Source of the DNA: Hymenobacter sp. BT559 | GTDB lineage: Bacteria > Bacteroidota > Bacteroidia > Cytophagales > Hymenobacteraceae | DNA length: 64,000 nucleotides | Assembly (NCBI RefSeq): GCF_017571525.1 | Contig: NZ_JAGETY010000003.1 | Coordinates: 186,001-250,000 of the forward strand | Reading direction: 5' to 3' | Part shown: piece by piece, positions 16,462-25,377 of the stretch | Layout: the number at the start of each line of letters is the position of its first letter | Position numbering within the stretch: position 1 is the stretch's first letter | Made by a program: the position numbers and the translations under genes | The notes under the pieces: model-generated | The model's database searches: none | What the model was told of the DNA's origin: nothing | What the model saw: the letters and a program-made list of their open reading frames with translations, nothing else

Positions 16462-16577
16462 CCAGTAGCGCGACGTTTCACTTCGGACCTAGAGGTAGCG
16501 AGCATCTGGCGCTAGGGTCGTCCGGCCCCGCCTACTCGCTACCGCTTGCGCGCGAAGCGGAAGCTGCGCGCTACTGG
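16462..16577. repeat. Nested palindromic intergenic repeat
   Basis: An outer perfect inverted repeat pairs CCAGTAGCGCG (16462-16472) with CGCGCTACTGG (16567-16577). An inner one pairs GGTAGCGAG (16494-16502) with CTCGCTACC (16535-16543). CCAGTAGCGCG also occurs at 25222-25232 inside another element, and a CCAGTAGCGCT variant near 60734. It is probably a REP-like dispersed element. It separates the barrel gene from the convergent trmH-type gene. Confidence 0.65.
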
Positions 16578-16581
16578 TTAC

Positions 16582-17337
16582 TTAACTGTTGCGAAAAAAA
16601 TTATCCAGCAGAATGGCTGCCGACACGGCGACGTTAAGGCTTTCGGCGCGGCCGCCGGGGCCGTGCGGGATGTGCAGGCGCCGCGTGAGGCGAGCCGCCA
16701 CGTCGGGGCTGAGGCCGTGGCTTTCGCTGCCCATCACCAGCACGCCGGCCGGCTGCAAATGCAGCTTGTGCACATTATCACCTTCTAAATCAGCCCCATA
16801 CACTCCTATGCCTGCAGGCAAACTTGAAAGCCAGGCGGCCAGGTCAACATCGGCCCACACGGGCACCCGGCCGAAGGCGCCCATGCTGGCGGCCACGGCC
16901 TTGGGGTTGTAGGGGTCGGCGCAATTTTCAGACAACACGACGCCGGGCAGGCCGTACCAGTCGGCCAGGCGCCAGAGCGTGCCGAGGTTGCCGGGGTCGG
17001 CCACGTTGTCGAGGGCTAGCACGAGGCGGCCAGCGGGCAGCGTGGGCAACAGCGGCACTTCGGGCGGGCGGCGCACTACGGCCAGCGCGGCGGCGTTGGT
17101 TTGGAGCGTGCCGAGCTGGGTGAGCTCGTCTTCGGTGGCGAGCTGCACGGGCGGGTGGCGGGGGCTAGCCAGCTGCGGGGCGAAGGCTGGCGTAGCGAGC
17201 AAGTGCTCGACTTCGAGGCCCGAGCCAAGCAGTTCTAGCACGCTTTTGGCACCTTCGACCAGGAAGGCGGCGTGGCGTTGCCGATATTTGCGCTGGTGCA
17301 GCGACCGGATGTATTTAGCGAGGGCTTTTGAAACCAT
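16582..17337 (-). CDS. TrmH/SpoU-family RNA 2'-O-methyltransferase
   Basis: A 251-residue SPOUT-class methyltransferase that uses S-adenosylmethionine to methylate ribose in rRNA or tRNA. An N-terminal substrate-binding domain (about 1-95) precedes the SPOUT domain. Motif 1 (LDNVADPGNLGTLWRLADW), motif 2 (VLVMGSESHGLS) and motif 3 (AESLNVAVSAAILL) are all intact. The RNA target is not readable. Its ATG lies inside the start of the divergent TamA-like gene, so the two 5' ends overlap by 10 bases. Confidence 0.9.
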   Translation of the reverse strand: MVSKALAKYIRSLHQRKYRQRHAAFLVEGAKSVLELLGSGLEVEHLLATPAFAPQLASPRHPPVQLATEDELTQLGTLQTNAAALAVVRRPPEVPLLPTLPAGRLVLALDNVADPGNLGTLWRLADWYGLPGVVLSENCADPYNPKAVAASMGAFGRVPVWADVDLAAWLSSLPAGIGVYGADLEGDNVHKLHLQPAGVLVMGSESHGLSPDVAARLTRRLHIPHGPGGRAESLNVAVSAAILLDNFFRNS

Positions 17338-20180
17338 TACAGAAACAAAGTAACGACCGGCCGCGCTTCGGCCCCCGCGCGGCGGCTGCCGGGCTGCTGC
17401 TGGGCCTAGCGGTGCTGCTGGTGGCCGTGGGCTGCTCGCCGCTGCGGCTGCTGCAGCCCAAGCAGCGCCTGCTCACCAAAGTGGTGGTAGAAAGTGAGGG
17501 CCTGACTACGGCCCAGCAGGAGCGCCTGCTAACGCTGGTGCAGCAAAAGCCCAACCGGACCATTCCCATCCCCAAGCTGGCGGTGTATCAGCTTGGGCAC
17601 TCGTTTTACGACTCGACCCGCATCGAGCGCAGAATCAAGGCTATTAAGCAGAAATATGCCGACCGCCTGGCGGCGGCCCAGGGCGACTCGGCGCGCAGCG
17701 GCAAGCTGCTGGCCCGCCGCGACCGCCGCCTGGCCCGCAAGCGCACGGCCCTCGAAAAGGGTAACGCGATTATGCGCCTGGGCGAGCCCCCGGTTATCTA
17801 CGACTACACCCTGAGCCAGCGCACCGTAGAGCAGCTCACCACGTACCTGCGCTCGCAGGGCTATTTCCGGGCCACGGCCACGTTTACCGACTCGGCCCGC
17901 TCAAAGCCCACCATCATCTCGCGCACGCTGCGGGGGCTAGGGCTGCGCAAGCCGCTGCCCTACGCTCCCCTGCGCGACTCGATGGGCGGGCGCCTGCACC
18001 GGCTCGTAACGGTGACTTACCAGGTGCGTGAAGGCCAGGAATTTACCCTGAGCCAGCTCACGCGCAGCATCCCCGACACAGGCGTGGCGCGCGTGGTGAG
18101 CGGGGCGCAGGGCGCCACGCTGCTGCATGTGGGCGAGGCCTACAACGAAGACCTCATCGGCCAGGAGCGCCAGCGCCTCGAAACGCTGCTCAAGAATGCG
18201 GGCTACTACGACTTCCGGGCCCAGTACATTACGCTGGAAGCCGATACCAGCTTCGAAAAAAACCAGGTGCGGCTGCGCCTGCTCATTGCCAGCCCGCCCG
18301 GTGGGCACCGCGCCTACCGCCTGCGCCGCGTCACGGTGCTCACCGATGTAACCCAGGCCCGCGCCCTGCGCCTGGCCTCGGGCGATACCGCGCAGCGGGC
18401 CAGCCGCCGGGCGCAGCGGCTGGCCGCGGCCGACTCTACCAGCCTTACGGGCCGGGCGCCGGGCTCGGGGCGCATCTCAACGGCCAACATGCCGGCCGGC
18501 GTAACGCCCGCGGCCGTGTCCGACTCCCTGAGCGCGCGGCGGCTGCGGCGGGCGGGCCGCCAGGCCATTCCGCGCGATACGGTGCGGGTCGACTCCGTGC
18601 TTTTTTCGAGCCGTGGCCCGCTCACCATTAACCCCGGCGTGCTGGCCAGGCAGGTAGATGTGCGGCCGGGCCAGCTCTACAGCCAGCTGCGCACCCAGCG
18701 CACCCAGCGCCAGCTGTCCAGCCTCGATATGTTCCGGTTTAATACCGTGGGCTACCGCAAGGTGGCCGATAACGCGGCCGATGCATTGCCCACCGATAGC
18801 AGCCAGGCGCTGCTGCCGGGCGCAGCTAGCCCCCGGCGCAGCATCCGCTACCTCGATGCCGTCGTTACAACTTCGCCCAGCCCGCGCTTTTCCGAAACCA
18901 CCGAATTTGGGGGTACCTACGTGGCAGGGCTAGCGGGGCCCTTCGGCAACCTGCGCCTGAAGTGGCGCAACCCCTTTGGCGGGGCCGAGGTACTGGAGCT
19001 GAGCGGCCGCGCGGGCCTGGAAGGCCAATTGACCCAGCTCGGCGACAGCGGCAACACCAGCGCCGCTACCTACACCGTGCAGTACGGAGCCACGGCCGCC
19101 CTCATCGTGCCGCAGTTTCTGACGCCGTTTCACCTCGGCAATTTCTTGCGCAACGACCAGCCCCGCACCCGGCTAGCCCTCTCCACCACTTACACATCGA
19201 GCAACTACTACACCCGCAGCAACACCGAGTTCACCTTCGATTACCTCTGGCAAACCTCGGCCTATCAGCAGTATATCTTCACGCCCATTGACCTGGGCCT
19301 GGTGCGCACCCGCAACATCAGCAACTTTTACCAGCGGCGCCTGCTCGACTTGCGCCGCAACCAGGGCAGCCCCCTCTACCGCTCGTTTCAGCCTATCTAC
19401 GAGCCGAGCTTCAGCTTTACGTCGCTCTACAATTCCAACGACCTCAACCAGACGCGCAACGCCCATTTCTTACGCATTTTTGCTGAGCTAGGTGGCCTCA
19501 CGCGGGGCATCTACCGCAACGAAAAGTGGTTTGAAGACACCGGCCTTTCGGTTTATAACTTCGCCAAGCTCACCGTCGACTACCGCCGCTACTACAAGCT
19601 TTCGCCCCTCACCTACCTGGCCTGGCGCCTCAACGGCGGGGTGGCGCACGCGCTTACCGAAAGCGTCGACCCTAGCCCGCTGCCCGGCCAGTCGGCGCAG
19701 CTGCGCTACATTCTCCCCTACGATAAGTACCTGTTTGCGGGCGGCTCAAACAGCGTGCGCGCCTGGAGCCCGCGCCGCCTGGGCACCGGCTCCTACGCCA
19801 CGCGCCTGCCCAACGGCAACCGCGACTACTACACCGAGCAGCCCGGCGAGGTGCTGCTGGAAGGCTCATTGGAATACCGCTTCCCGGTGTACTCGTTTAT
19901 CAAAGGCGCGCTGTTTACTGATTTTGGCAACGTGTGGGCCCTGCAAAACGATGCCAGCCGGCCGGGGGCCGACTTCCGGCTCAACAGCTTCTATAAGCAG
20001 TTTGCCGTGGGCTCGGGCTTTGGCATTCGCATGGACTTTACCTTCCTCATCCTGCGCTTCGACATCGCCACCAAGGTGTATGACCCCACCGAAACGGCCG
20101 CGCCCTGGCGCCTGCAAAATGCCCTGCACCACGTCGAAAACCAGACGGTGGTGAACGTAGGGCTAGGGTATCCGTTCTAG
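17328..20180 (+). CDS. BamA/TamA-family outer-membrane protein, lipoprotein N terminus
   Basis: A 950-residue Omp85-superfamily protein. A hydrophobic signal ends in lipobox VAVGC (Cys36). Periplasmic POTRA-like segments follow (about 45-450), and then a C-terminal barrel to the terminal VNVGLGYPF. GGSNSVRAWSPRRLG matches the conserved barrel loop motif. Such proteins insert or translocate outer-membrane proteins. The only start that keeps the signal is TTG at 17328, since no ATG or GTG precedes the hydrophobic core. A Ser/Arg-rich insert lies at about 345-420. Confidence 0.88.
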   Translation: MKPLQKQSNDRPRFGPRAAAAGLLLGLAVLLVAVGCSPLRLLQPKQRLLTKVVVESEGLTTAQQERLLTLVQQKPNRTIPIPKLAVYQLGHSFYDSTRIERRIKAIKQKYADRLAAAQGDSARSGKLLARRDRRLARKRTALEKGNAIMRLGEPPVIYDYTLSQRTVEQLTTYLRSQGYFRATATFTDSARSKPTIISRTLRGLGLRKPLPYAPLRDSMGGRLHRLVTVTYQVREGQEFTLSQLTRSIPDTGVARVVSGAQGATLLHVGEAYNEDLIGQERQRLETLLKNAGYYDFRAQYITLEADTSFEKNQVRLRLLIASPPGGHRAYRLRRVTVLTDVTQARALRLASGDTAQRASRRAQRLAAADSTSLTGRAPGSGRISTANMPAGVTPAAVSDSLSARRLRRAGRQAIPRDTVRVDSVLFSSRGPLTINPGVLARQVDVRPGQLYSQLRTQRTQRQLSSLDMFRFNTVGYRKVADNAADALPTDSSQALLPGAASPRRSIRYLDAVVTTSPSPRFSETTEFGGTYVAGLAGPFGNLRLKWRNPFGGAEVLELSGRAGLEGQLTQLGDSGNTSAATYTVQYGATAALIVPQFLTPFHLGNFLRNDQPRTRLALSTTYTSSNYYTRSNTEFTFDYLWQTSAYQQYIFTPIDLGLVRTRNISNFYQRRLLDLRRNQGSPLYRSFQPIYEPSFSFTSLYNSNDLNQTRNAHFLRIFAELGGLTRGIYRNEKWFEDTGLSVYNFAKLTVDYRRYYKLSPLTYLAWRLNGGVAHALTESVDPSPLPGQSAQLRYILPYDKYLFAGGSNSVRAWSPRRLGTGSYATRLPNGNRDYYTEQPGEVLLEGSLEYRFPVYSFIKGALFTDFGNVWALQNDASRPGADFRLNSFYKQFAVGSGFGIRMDFTFLILRFDIATKVYDPTETAAPWRLQNALHHVENQTVVNVGLGYPF

Positions 20181-20285
20181 CGCGCGGCCTGGGGCTTCTT
20201 GGCAACAAGCAAGCCAACGTGCAGCTTCCGAACAAACCCATGCAAGCTTAAAAATTTGGATAGCAGCACCGGCCCCAAACGGCAA

Positions 20286-20317
20286 GCGGCCCAGTGCTAC
20301 CCCTAGCACTGGGCCGC
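20286..20317. terminator. Hairpin between convergent genes
   Basis: A perfect 14-bp stem pairs GCGGCCCAGTGCTA (20286-20299) with 20304-20317 around a CCCC loop. It lies downstream of both the TamA-like gene and the convergent E1 gene. T runs are weak on either side, so it may be a stabiliser as much as a terminator. Confidence 0.6.
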
Positions 20318-20345
20318 CAAAGAATGCCAGGCGCCACTAGTTGCG

Positions 20346-22442
20346 CTAATATCCGAGCAGCTCGCCCAGCGCCGCGGCCACCTTAGCGGCGCTCGGCAGC
20401 ATCTGCTTTTCGAGCTCCACGTTGAGGGGGATGGCGGGCAGGTTGGCCGCGCCCAGCGTGAACACCGGCGCATCGAGCTGGCGGAAGCAGTGCCGCTGAA
20501 TGCGGCCGGCCAGGCTCTCGGCAAAGGAATTGAGCAGCGGTTCCTCGGTAAGCACGAGGGCCTTGCCGTGGCGGCGCACGGCGGCCTGCACGGCCTCCCA
20601 GTCGAGGGGATTGAGGGTGCGCAGGTCGAGCACTTCCACGCGGCCGGGGTAGTCGCGGCTGGCAGCTTTGGCCCAGTGCACGCCCATGCCGTAGGTGATG
20701 ACCACGCAGGTATCGCCGGCGGCCAGCTTGTCGGCGTCGGCCGCCTGGGCCACGGCGGCCACCCCTAGCGGAATGACGTAGCCCGCGGCCGGCTCGGTGG
20801 TTTTGGCATCTTCCGTACCAGGCACTTTGCTCCAATATAAGCCTTTGTGCTCAAGCATAATGACCGGATTGGAGTCAAGAAACGCTGCACGCAGCAAGCC
20901 TTTCATATCGGCCGCGTTGCTAGGGTATACCACCTTGATGCCGCGGATGGTAAGCAAGGTGCTCTCGACCGAGCCCGAGTGGTAGGGGCCGCCCCCACCA
21001 TAGGCCCCCACCGGCACCCGAATGAGCGCCGGCACCGGAAACTTGCCCATGCTCAGGTAGCAGCTTTTGCTGAGTTCCTCCACCAGCTGGTTGAGCGCCG
21101 GCCAGATGTAGTCGGCAAACTGAATCTCGACAATGGGCCGGGCACCTACGGCTGCCATGCCGGCCGTGCTGCCCACAATATAGGCCTCCTGGATGGGCGT
21201 GTTGAACACGCGCTTGTCGCCGTATTTCTTGGCTAGCAGCGCGGCTTCGCGAAACACGCCCCCTAGCTCGCCGCCCACGTCCTGGCCATAAAACAGCGCC
21301 TCCGGAAACTCGCGCAAGATATCGTCCACGGCGTGCAGGGCGGCGTCCACCATCAGCACTTTATCGGCGCCGGCGGGGGCGCGCTCGCCGGCCTCGGCCA
21401 GCACGGCGGGCGGGGCAAACTCGTGGTCGGCGAAGGTGGCGGGGTCGGGGTCGGGCGCGGCCAGGGCCTCGGCCCAGTCGGCCAGCACGGTGGCGCGGGC
21501 CTGGGCGGCCAGGGCCGCCAGCTCGTCTTCGCTAGCCCCGGCGTGCAGCAGGCGGCGGTGCAGACGCGGCAGCGGGTCTTGCTGCTGGTGCTCGGTGAGG
21601 TCATCGCCACGGTACCACTCGCGGCGCACGCCGCTGGTGTGGTGGCCTAGCAGCGGGCATTTGGCGTGCACCAGGGCCGGGCCGCGCCGCTGGCGCACGT
21701 GGTCAAAGGCTTCGCTCAGGCCGTTATACGAAGAAACCACATCGGCCCCATCGACCCGCACGCGGTGCAAGCCCGGAAAGCCGGCAGCAAACTCGTAGGC
21801 ATCCATGGCGCGCATCTCGCGGCCGGTGGCCGAGATGCCCCAGTCATTGTCCTGCACCAGGTACACAATGGGCAGGCGGTGCAGAATGGCCATTTGCAGC
21901 GCCTCGCTCACCTCGCCCTCGGTCATGGCCCCGTCGCCGATAGAGCATAGCACCAGCGGCTGGCTGGTCTTATCGGCCAGCTCCTGGCTTTCTAAGTAGC
22001 TGATAGCCTGCGCCATACCCGTGGCCGGAATAGCCTGCATACCCGTAGCCGAGCTTTGGTGCGGAATAACCGGCACGCCCGCCCGGCGCAGGCTGGGGTG
22101 GCTATAGTAGGTGCGCCCCCCGCTGAAGGGGTCATCTTTTTTAGCTAAAAGCTGGAGCATCAGCTCATACGGCCGCAAACCCAGGCCTAGCAGCAGGGCA
22201 TCGTCGCGGTAATACGGGGCGGCGTAGTCGGCGCCGGTGAGCAAAAAGGCGGCGGCCAGCTGCACGGCCTCGTGGCCGCGGGCGGTGGCGTGCACGTAGC
22301 GAGCGGCCACGGTTTTCTGGGCTTCGTAAAGGGCGGCCATCTCGGCGGCGGTGTGCATCAGCAGGTAAGCGCGGCGCAGCAGGTCGATTTCGGGCACGGC
22401 CGGGGTGGCTGCGGCGGGCGCGGCTAGGGCATCAAATAGCAT
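20346..22442 (-). CDS. Fused alpha/beta E1 of a 2-oxoacid dehydrogenase
   Basis: A 698-residue thiamine-diphosphate enzyme joining E1-alpha (about 1-330) and E1-beta (about 350-698) in one chain. The ThDP motif GDGAMTEGEVSEALQ and the downstream QDNDWGIS are visible in the alpha part. The beta part shows FYGQDVGGELGGVF, NTPIQEAYIVGSTAGMA and EIQFADYIWPALNQL. The similarity is to branched-chain or pyruvate-type E1, which decarboxylate the 2-oxoacid and pass the acyl group to a lipoyl E2. No E2 or E3 gene is adjacent, so the exact substrate is open. Fused E1 is known in this phylum. Confidence 0.9.
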   Translation of the reverse strand: MLFDALAAPAAATPAVPEIDLLRRAYLLMHTAAEMAALYEAQKTVAARYVHATARGHEAVQLAAAFLLTGADYAAPYYRDDALLLGLGLRPYELMLQLLAKKDDPFSGGRTYYSHPSLRRAGVPVIPHQSSATGMQAIPATGMAQAISYLESQELADKTSQPLVLCSIGDGAMTEGEVSEALQMAILHRLPIVYLVQDNDWGISATGREMRAMDAYEFAAGFPGLHRVRVDGADVVSSYNGLSEAFDHVRQRRGPALVHAKCPLLGHHTSGVRREWYRGDDLTEHQQQDPLPRLHRRLLHAGASEDELAALAAQARATVLADWAEALAAPDPDPATFADHEFAPPAVLAEAGERAPAGADKVLMVDAALHAVDDILREFPEALFYGQDVGGELGGVFREAALLAKKYGDKRVFNTPIQEAYIVGSTAGMAAVGARPIVEIQFADYIWPALNQLVEELSKSCYLSMGKFPVPALIRVPVGAYGGGGPYHSGSVESTLLTIRGIKVVYPSNAADMKGLLRAAFLDSNPVIMLEHKGLYWSKVPGTEDAKTTEPAAGYVIPLGVAAVAQAADADKLAAGDTCVVITYGMGVHWAKAASRDYPGRVEVLDLRTLNPLDWEAVQAAVRRHGKALVLTEEPLLNSFAESLAGRIQRHCFRQLDAPVFTLGAANLPAIPLNVELEKQMLPSAAKVAAALGELLGY

Positions 22443-22508
22443 ACAGGGGTAGGGAGAGCCAGTGGGAATGGTAAAATTACGCCCCGGCCCGACCTTTGCG
22501 GTTAGTTG

Positions 22509-22592
22509 ATAGAGCGCAGGGAGTAGGGAACAGTGCGCAATGACTATTGCTTACTACCGCTTGGTAAGACCTTTTTTGCCCCTGCGCTCTAT
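22509..22592. repeat. 13-bp inverted repeat upstream of hemF
   Basis: ATAGAGCGCAGGG (22509-22521) and its exact complement (22580-22592) flank a 58-base loop. It lies between the divergent E1 and hemF genes and could be a small palindromic repeat element or an extended leader structure. Confidence 0.5.
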
Positions 22593-22624
22593 TCACTGCT
22601 CTCCATTCACTACTCACTGTCAAT

Positions 22625-23524
22625 ATGTCCCGCACCGATATCGCCGCCTGGCTCCAGGATTTTCAAACCCGCCTCTGCGCTAGCCTCGAAGCTGCCGACG
22701 GCGGCGCGGCCCGCTTTGGGCAAGACGACTGGCAGCGGCCCGGCGGCGGCGGAGGCCACTCGCGGGTGCTCGAAGGCGGCGCCATCCTGGAAAAAGGTGG
22801 CGTGGGCTTTTCGGCCGTGGAGGGCGAGATGAGCGCGGCCGCCGCCCGCCAGCTGCACCTACCCGACCCGCATTTTTTTGCGACCGGCGTGAGCGTAGTG
22901 CTGCATCCGCGCTCACCCCGCGTGCCCATCATCCATATGAACGTGCGCTATTTCGAGGCCGGCAACGGTGAGGCATGGTTTGGGGGCGGCATCGACCTGA
23001 CGCCCATCTACGTGGACGAAGCCCAGGCCCGGCGCTTTCACCAGCACCTCAGGGCTGCTTGCGATAAGCACAACCCCGCCTATTACCCGCACTTTCACCA
23101 GTGGGCCGACGACTATTTCTACCTGCCGCATCGCCACGAGACGCGCGGCGTGGGCGGCATTTTCTTCGACCGCCTCACCGTGGGCCAGGATGGGTCAGTC
23201 GAAGAGTTGTTTGCCTTTGTGCAAGACGTGGCCGAAACCTTCGCGCCGGCCTACACCGAAATCATGCGCGAAAACCACGCGCTAGCGTTCGGCCCTCGTG
23301 AGGAAGCCTGGCAAACCCTGCGCCGCAACCGCTACGCCGAGTTCAACCTGGCCTTCGACCGCGGCACCCGCTTTGGCCTCGAAACCGGCGGCCGCACCGA
23401 AAGCATCCTCATGAGCCTGCCGCCCCGCTGCGGCTGGAGCTACAACCCCGCCCCGCCCGAAGAAGGCTCGCCCGAGGCTATTACGCTAGGCTGGCTCCGC
23501 AAAGGTGTTGAGTGGGTGCACTAA
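22625..23524 (+). CDS. hemF: Oxygen-dependent coproporphyrinogen III oxidase
   Basis: A 299-residue cytoplasmic enzyme that oxidatively decarboxylates coproporphyrinogen III to protoporphyrinogen IX with O2, late in haem synthesis. Strong family blocks are visible: GVGFSAVEGEM, HMNVRYFEAG, AWFGGGIDLTPIY, HFHQWADDYFYLPHR, RGVGGIFFDRL, YAEFNLAFDRGTRFGL and ESILMSLPPRC. Length is normal and the dimer-interface and active-site blocks appear intact. It implies haem synthesis under aerobic conditions. Confidence 0.96.
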   Translation: MSRTDIAAWLQDFQTRLCASLEAADGGAARFGQDDWQRPGGGGGHSRVLEGGAILEKGGVGFSAVEGEMSAAAARQLHLPDPHFFATGVSVVLHPRSPRVPIIHMNVRYFEAGNGEAWFGGGIDLTPIYVDEAQARRFHQHLRAACDKHNPAYYPHFHQWADDYFYLPHRHETRGVGGIFFDRLTVGQDGSVEELFAFVQDVAETFAPAYTEIMRENHALAFGPREEAWQTLRRNRYAEFNLAFDRGTRFGLETGGRTESILMSLPPRCGWSYNPAPPEEGSPEAITLGWLRKGVEWVH

Positions 23525-23604
23525 GAATTGGGAAAGAATAGTTTTTAAGAAAGAACATTAACAGGAATTGGTCGCCACCAACGTACTACTTCTAAATTCC
23601 CCAA

Positions 23605-24201
23605 TTGCAGCTTCTACCCTTCCTCAAAGAGGCCGACCATCGGCTACTGCTAGCCCTCAACGGCGCCCACACGCCCTGGCTCGACCGGGTGATGACCCTG
23701 GCCTCGGACCGCTATGTGTGGATACCATTCTATGCAGTTTTAATAATCTGGCTGCTATACCATTATCAGCACCGGGCTAAAGCAGTGCTGCCGCTGCTTA
23801 TCGCGGCGGTGGCCCTAGCCGACAGCATCACGAGCAAGCTTTTTAAGCCCTTGGTAGGCCGGCCCCGGCCCTGCCACGCGCCCGACCTGGCGCCGCTCCT
23901 GCACCTGCCCGATGGCTGCGGCGGGCAGTTTGGCTTCATGTCGTCGCACGCCGCCAACTCGGTGGCAATGGCCGTTTTTCTACTGCTCGCGCTGCCGGCG
24001 GGCCGCTTTCGGGGGCTCAAAATCTGGGTATTCTGCTGGGCCGCGCTGCTCTCCTACAGCCGCGTGTACCTGGCCGCCCACTACCCCAGCGACGTGGTGA
24101 GCGGCTGGCTGGTGGGCATGCTGCTAGGCTGGCTAGCCGCCTGGATTTTTGCCAAGGTTGACCCGTACTGGTGGCCGCCGGCCGCAGCGACTACCCGCTA
24201 A
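23605..24201 (+). CDS. PAP2-family phosphatase, integral membrane
   Basis: A 198-residue membrane phosphatase of the PAP2/undecaprenyl-pyrophosphate phosphatase type. The three signature motifs are present: KLFKPLVGRPRP (KX6RP), SSHAANS (for PSGH, with Pro replaced by Ser) and SRVYLAAHYPSDV (SRX5HX3D). The only reasonable start is TTG at 23605, since the next ATG falls inside the domain. Likely substrates are lipid pyrophosphates such as the cell-wall carrier, inferred from the family. Its stop codon touches the shared terminator. Confidence 0.88.
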   Translation: MQLLPFLKEADHRLLLALNGAHTPWLDRVMTLASDRYVWIPFYAVLIIWLLYHYQHRAKAVLPLLIAAVALADSITSKLFKPLVGRPRPCHAPDLAPLLHLPDGCGGQFGFMSSHAANSVAMAVFLLLALPAGRFRGLKIWVFCWAALLSYSRVYLAAHYPSDVVSGWLVGMLLGWLAAWIFAKVDPYWWPPAAATTR

Positions 24202-24233
24202 AAAAGGCCCGCTGCAAGCAGCGGGCCTTTTTT
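24201..24233. terminator. Bidirectional terminator overlapping two stops
   Basis: AAAAAGGCCCGCTG (24201-24214) pairs with CAGCGGGCCTTTTT (24219-24232), flanked by A and T runs, so it works in both directions. The stem overlaps the last base of the PAP2 TAA stop and the first base of the stop of the convergent small gene. Confidence 0.9.
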
Positions 24234-24435
24234 ACTTGGCGGGTTTGCGGCTGCCGGTGTGGCCGTCGCCGTGGTCACCCTGGCCGGGCGGGCTAGTCTT
24301 TTTGGAGTTGTGCTTATCGTCTTGCGAGAGCGAGCGGTTCAGGTCTACTTCCGACTCAAATTGCCCGTCTTTGCCGCGGCGCACGTAGCGCTTATCGCCG
24401 GGGTTGGGCTCGATTAGTTCGCGTTTGCTGGACAT
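24232..24435 (-). CDS. Conserved small hydrophilic protein
   Basis: A 67-residue highly charged protein that begins MSSKRELIEPNPGDKRYVRR and continues GKDGQFESEVDLNRSLS, followed by a Lys/Gly/His-rich tail. I recognise this as a small family found in Bacteroidota and some other bacteria, with no assigned function. The ATG at 24435 matches the family start; an open frame extends to 24486 without similarity. It is convergent with the PAP2 gene. Confidence 0.75.
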   Translation of the reverse strand: MSSKRELIEPNPGDKRYVRRGKDGQFESEVDLNRSLSQDDKHNSKKTSPPGQGDHGDGHTGSRKPAK

Positions 24436-24506
24436 ATGAACTGGGGCAGCCGGGACATGACGGGCCGCGCCCTCCTTCTTACGCACAAGCAGCCAATGGG
24501 TTAGGC

Positions 24507-25124
24507 CTATGCCTCGGCGCTGGCGATGAGGCCCTGGCTAGCCAGCAGCTTTGCCACGTATTTGCCCACAATGTCAAACTCCAGGTTCACGCGCTCGCCG
24601 GCTTGCAACTGGTGAAAGCCCGTGTGCTCGTAGGTATACGGAATAATGGCCACCGAAAACTCGTCGGGTGTGCTATTAAAACAGGTCAGGCTCACGCCAT
24701 TAACGGTGATGGAACCCTTCTCTACGGTGAGCCGCTGCGGGCCGGCCGCGTGCCGGAAGCGAAACAGCCAGGAGCCATTCTGGTCTTCCACGCGAAGGCA
24801 TTCGGCGGTGGCATCGACGTGGCCCTGCACTATGTGACCATCGAAGCGCCCGCCGGCGGCCAGGCAGCGCTCCAGATTAAGATGGCGGCCGGGCTGCCAC
24901 TGGCCCAGATTGGTTTTTTTCAGCGTCTCATCAATGGCCGTAACTACGTGCGTGCCAGCGGCCACGTCTACGGCCACCACCGTGAGGCACACGCCGTCGT
25001 GGGCCACGCTCTGGTCAATTTTCAGCTCGCTGGCAAACGGCGACTGAATGGTAAAATGGCGGTTGGTGCCTTCGCTGGCCACGGTTACCACCGTGCCAAC
25101 GGCCTCAATTATTCCTGTAAACAT
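24507..25124 (-). CDS. ribE: Riboflavin synthase, alpha subunit
   Basis: A 205-residue enzyme that dismutates two 6,7-dimethyl-8-ribityllumazine molecules to riboflavin, the last step of vitamin B2 synthesis. The N-terminal signature MFTGIIEAVGTV is perfect. The two lumazine-binding repeats are visible: HDGVCLTVVAVD with LERCLAAGGRFDGHIVQGHVD in the first, and VNGVSLTCF with YTYEHTGF in the second. A MITE-like element occupies its upstream region. No FMN riboswitch was seen. Confidence 0.95.
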   Translation of the reverse strand: MFTGIIEAVGTVVTVASEGTNRHFTIQSPFASELKIDQSVAHDGVCLTVVAVDVAAGTHVVTAIDETLKKTNLGQWQPGRHLNLERCLAAGGRFDGHIVQGHVDATAECLRVEDQNGSWLFRFRHAAGPQRLTVEKGSITVNGVSLTCFNSTPDEFSVAIIPYTYEHTGFHQLQAGERVNLEFDIVGKYVAKLLASQGLIASAEA

Positions 25125-25131
25125 GACCGTA

Positions 25132-25371
25132 GATTCAAACGGATTAAACGGATTTCGCAGATACGCCCGCCTGCGGCGGGCTAGCCAGCCGGCTGCTTGA
25201 CTAGTTGTTGTGTGAAACCAACCAGTAGCGCGGGCCTAAAGTTAGCCTTCGACGGCTGCGCTAGGCATTGGCAAAATGAGCGGCTAAGAACGACAAAACA
25301 GCCCGCCCGGCTCCACTAGTCAGGCTGCGTTAGCAGGCGTATCTGCGAAATCCGTTTAATCTGTTTAAATC
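25132..25371. mobile_element. MITE-like element with 36-bp terminal inverted repeats
   Basis: A 240-bp non-coding element. The left arm (25132-25167, starting GATTCAAACGGATTAAACGG) is the reverse complement of the right arm (25336-25371) with two mismatches. No protein is encoded between the arms. The interior contains CCAGTAGCGCG (25222-25232), which also ends the repeat at 16462. It sits between the starting end of ribE and the 3' end of the sugar transferase gene and so forms ribE's upstream region. Mobilisation by a transposase in trans is inferred. Confidence 0.75.
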
Positions 25372-25377
25372 CGCGGG

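Noticed and set aside
24436..25131. FMN riboswitch upstream of ribE
   Set aside because: The conserved FMN aptamer blocks are absent; the upstream sequence is the MITE-like element.
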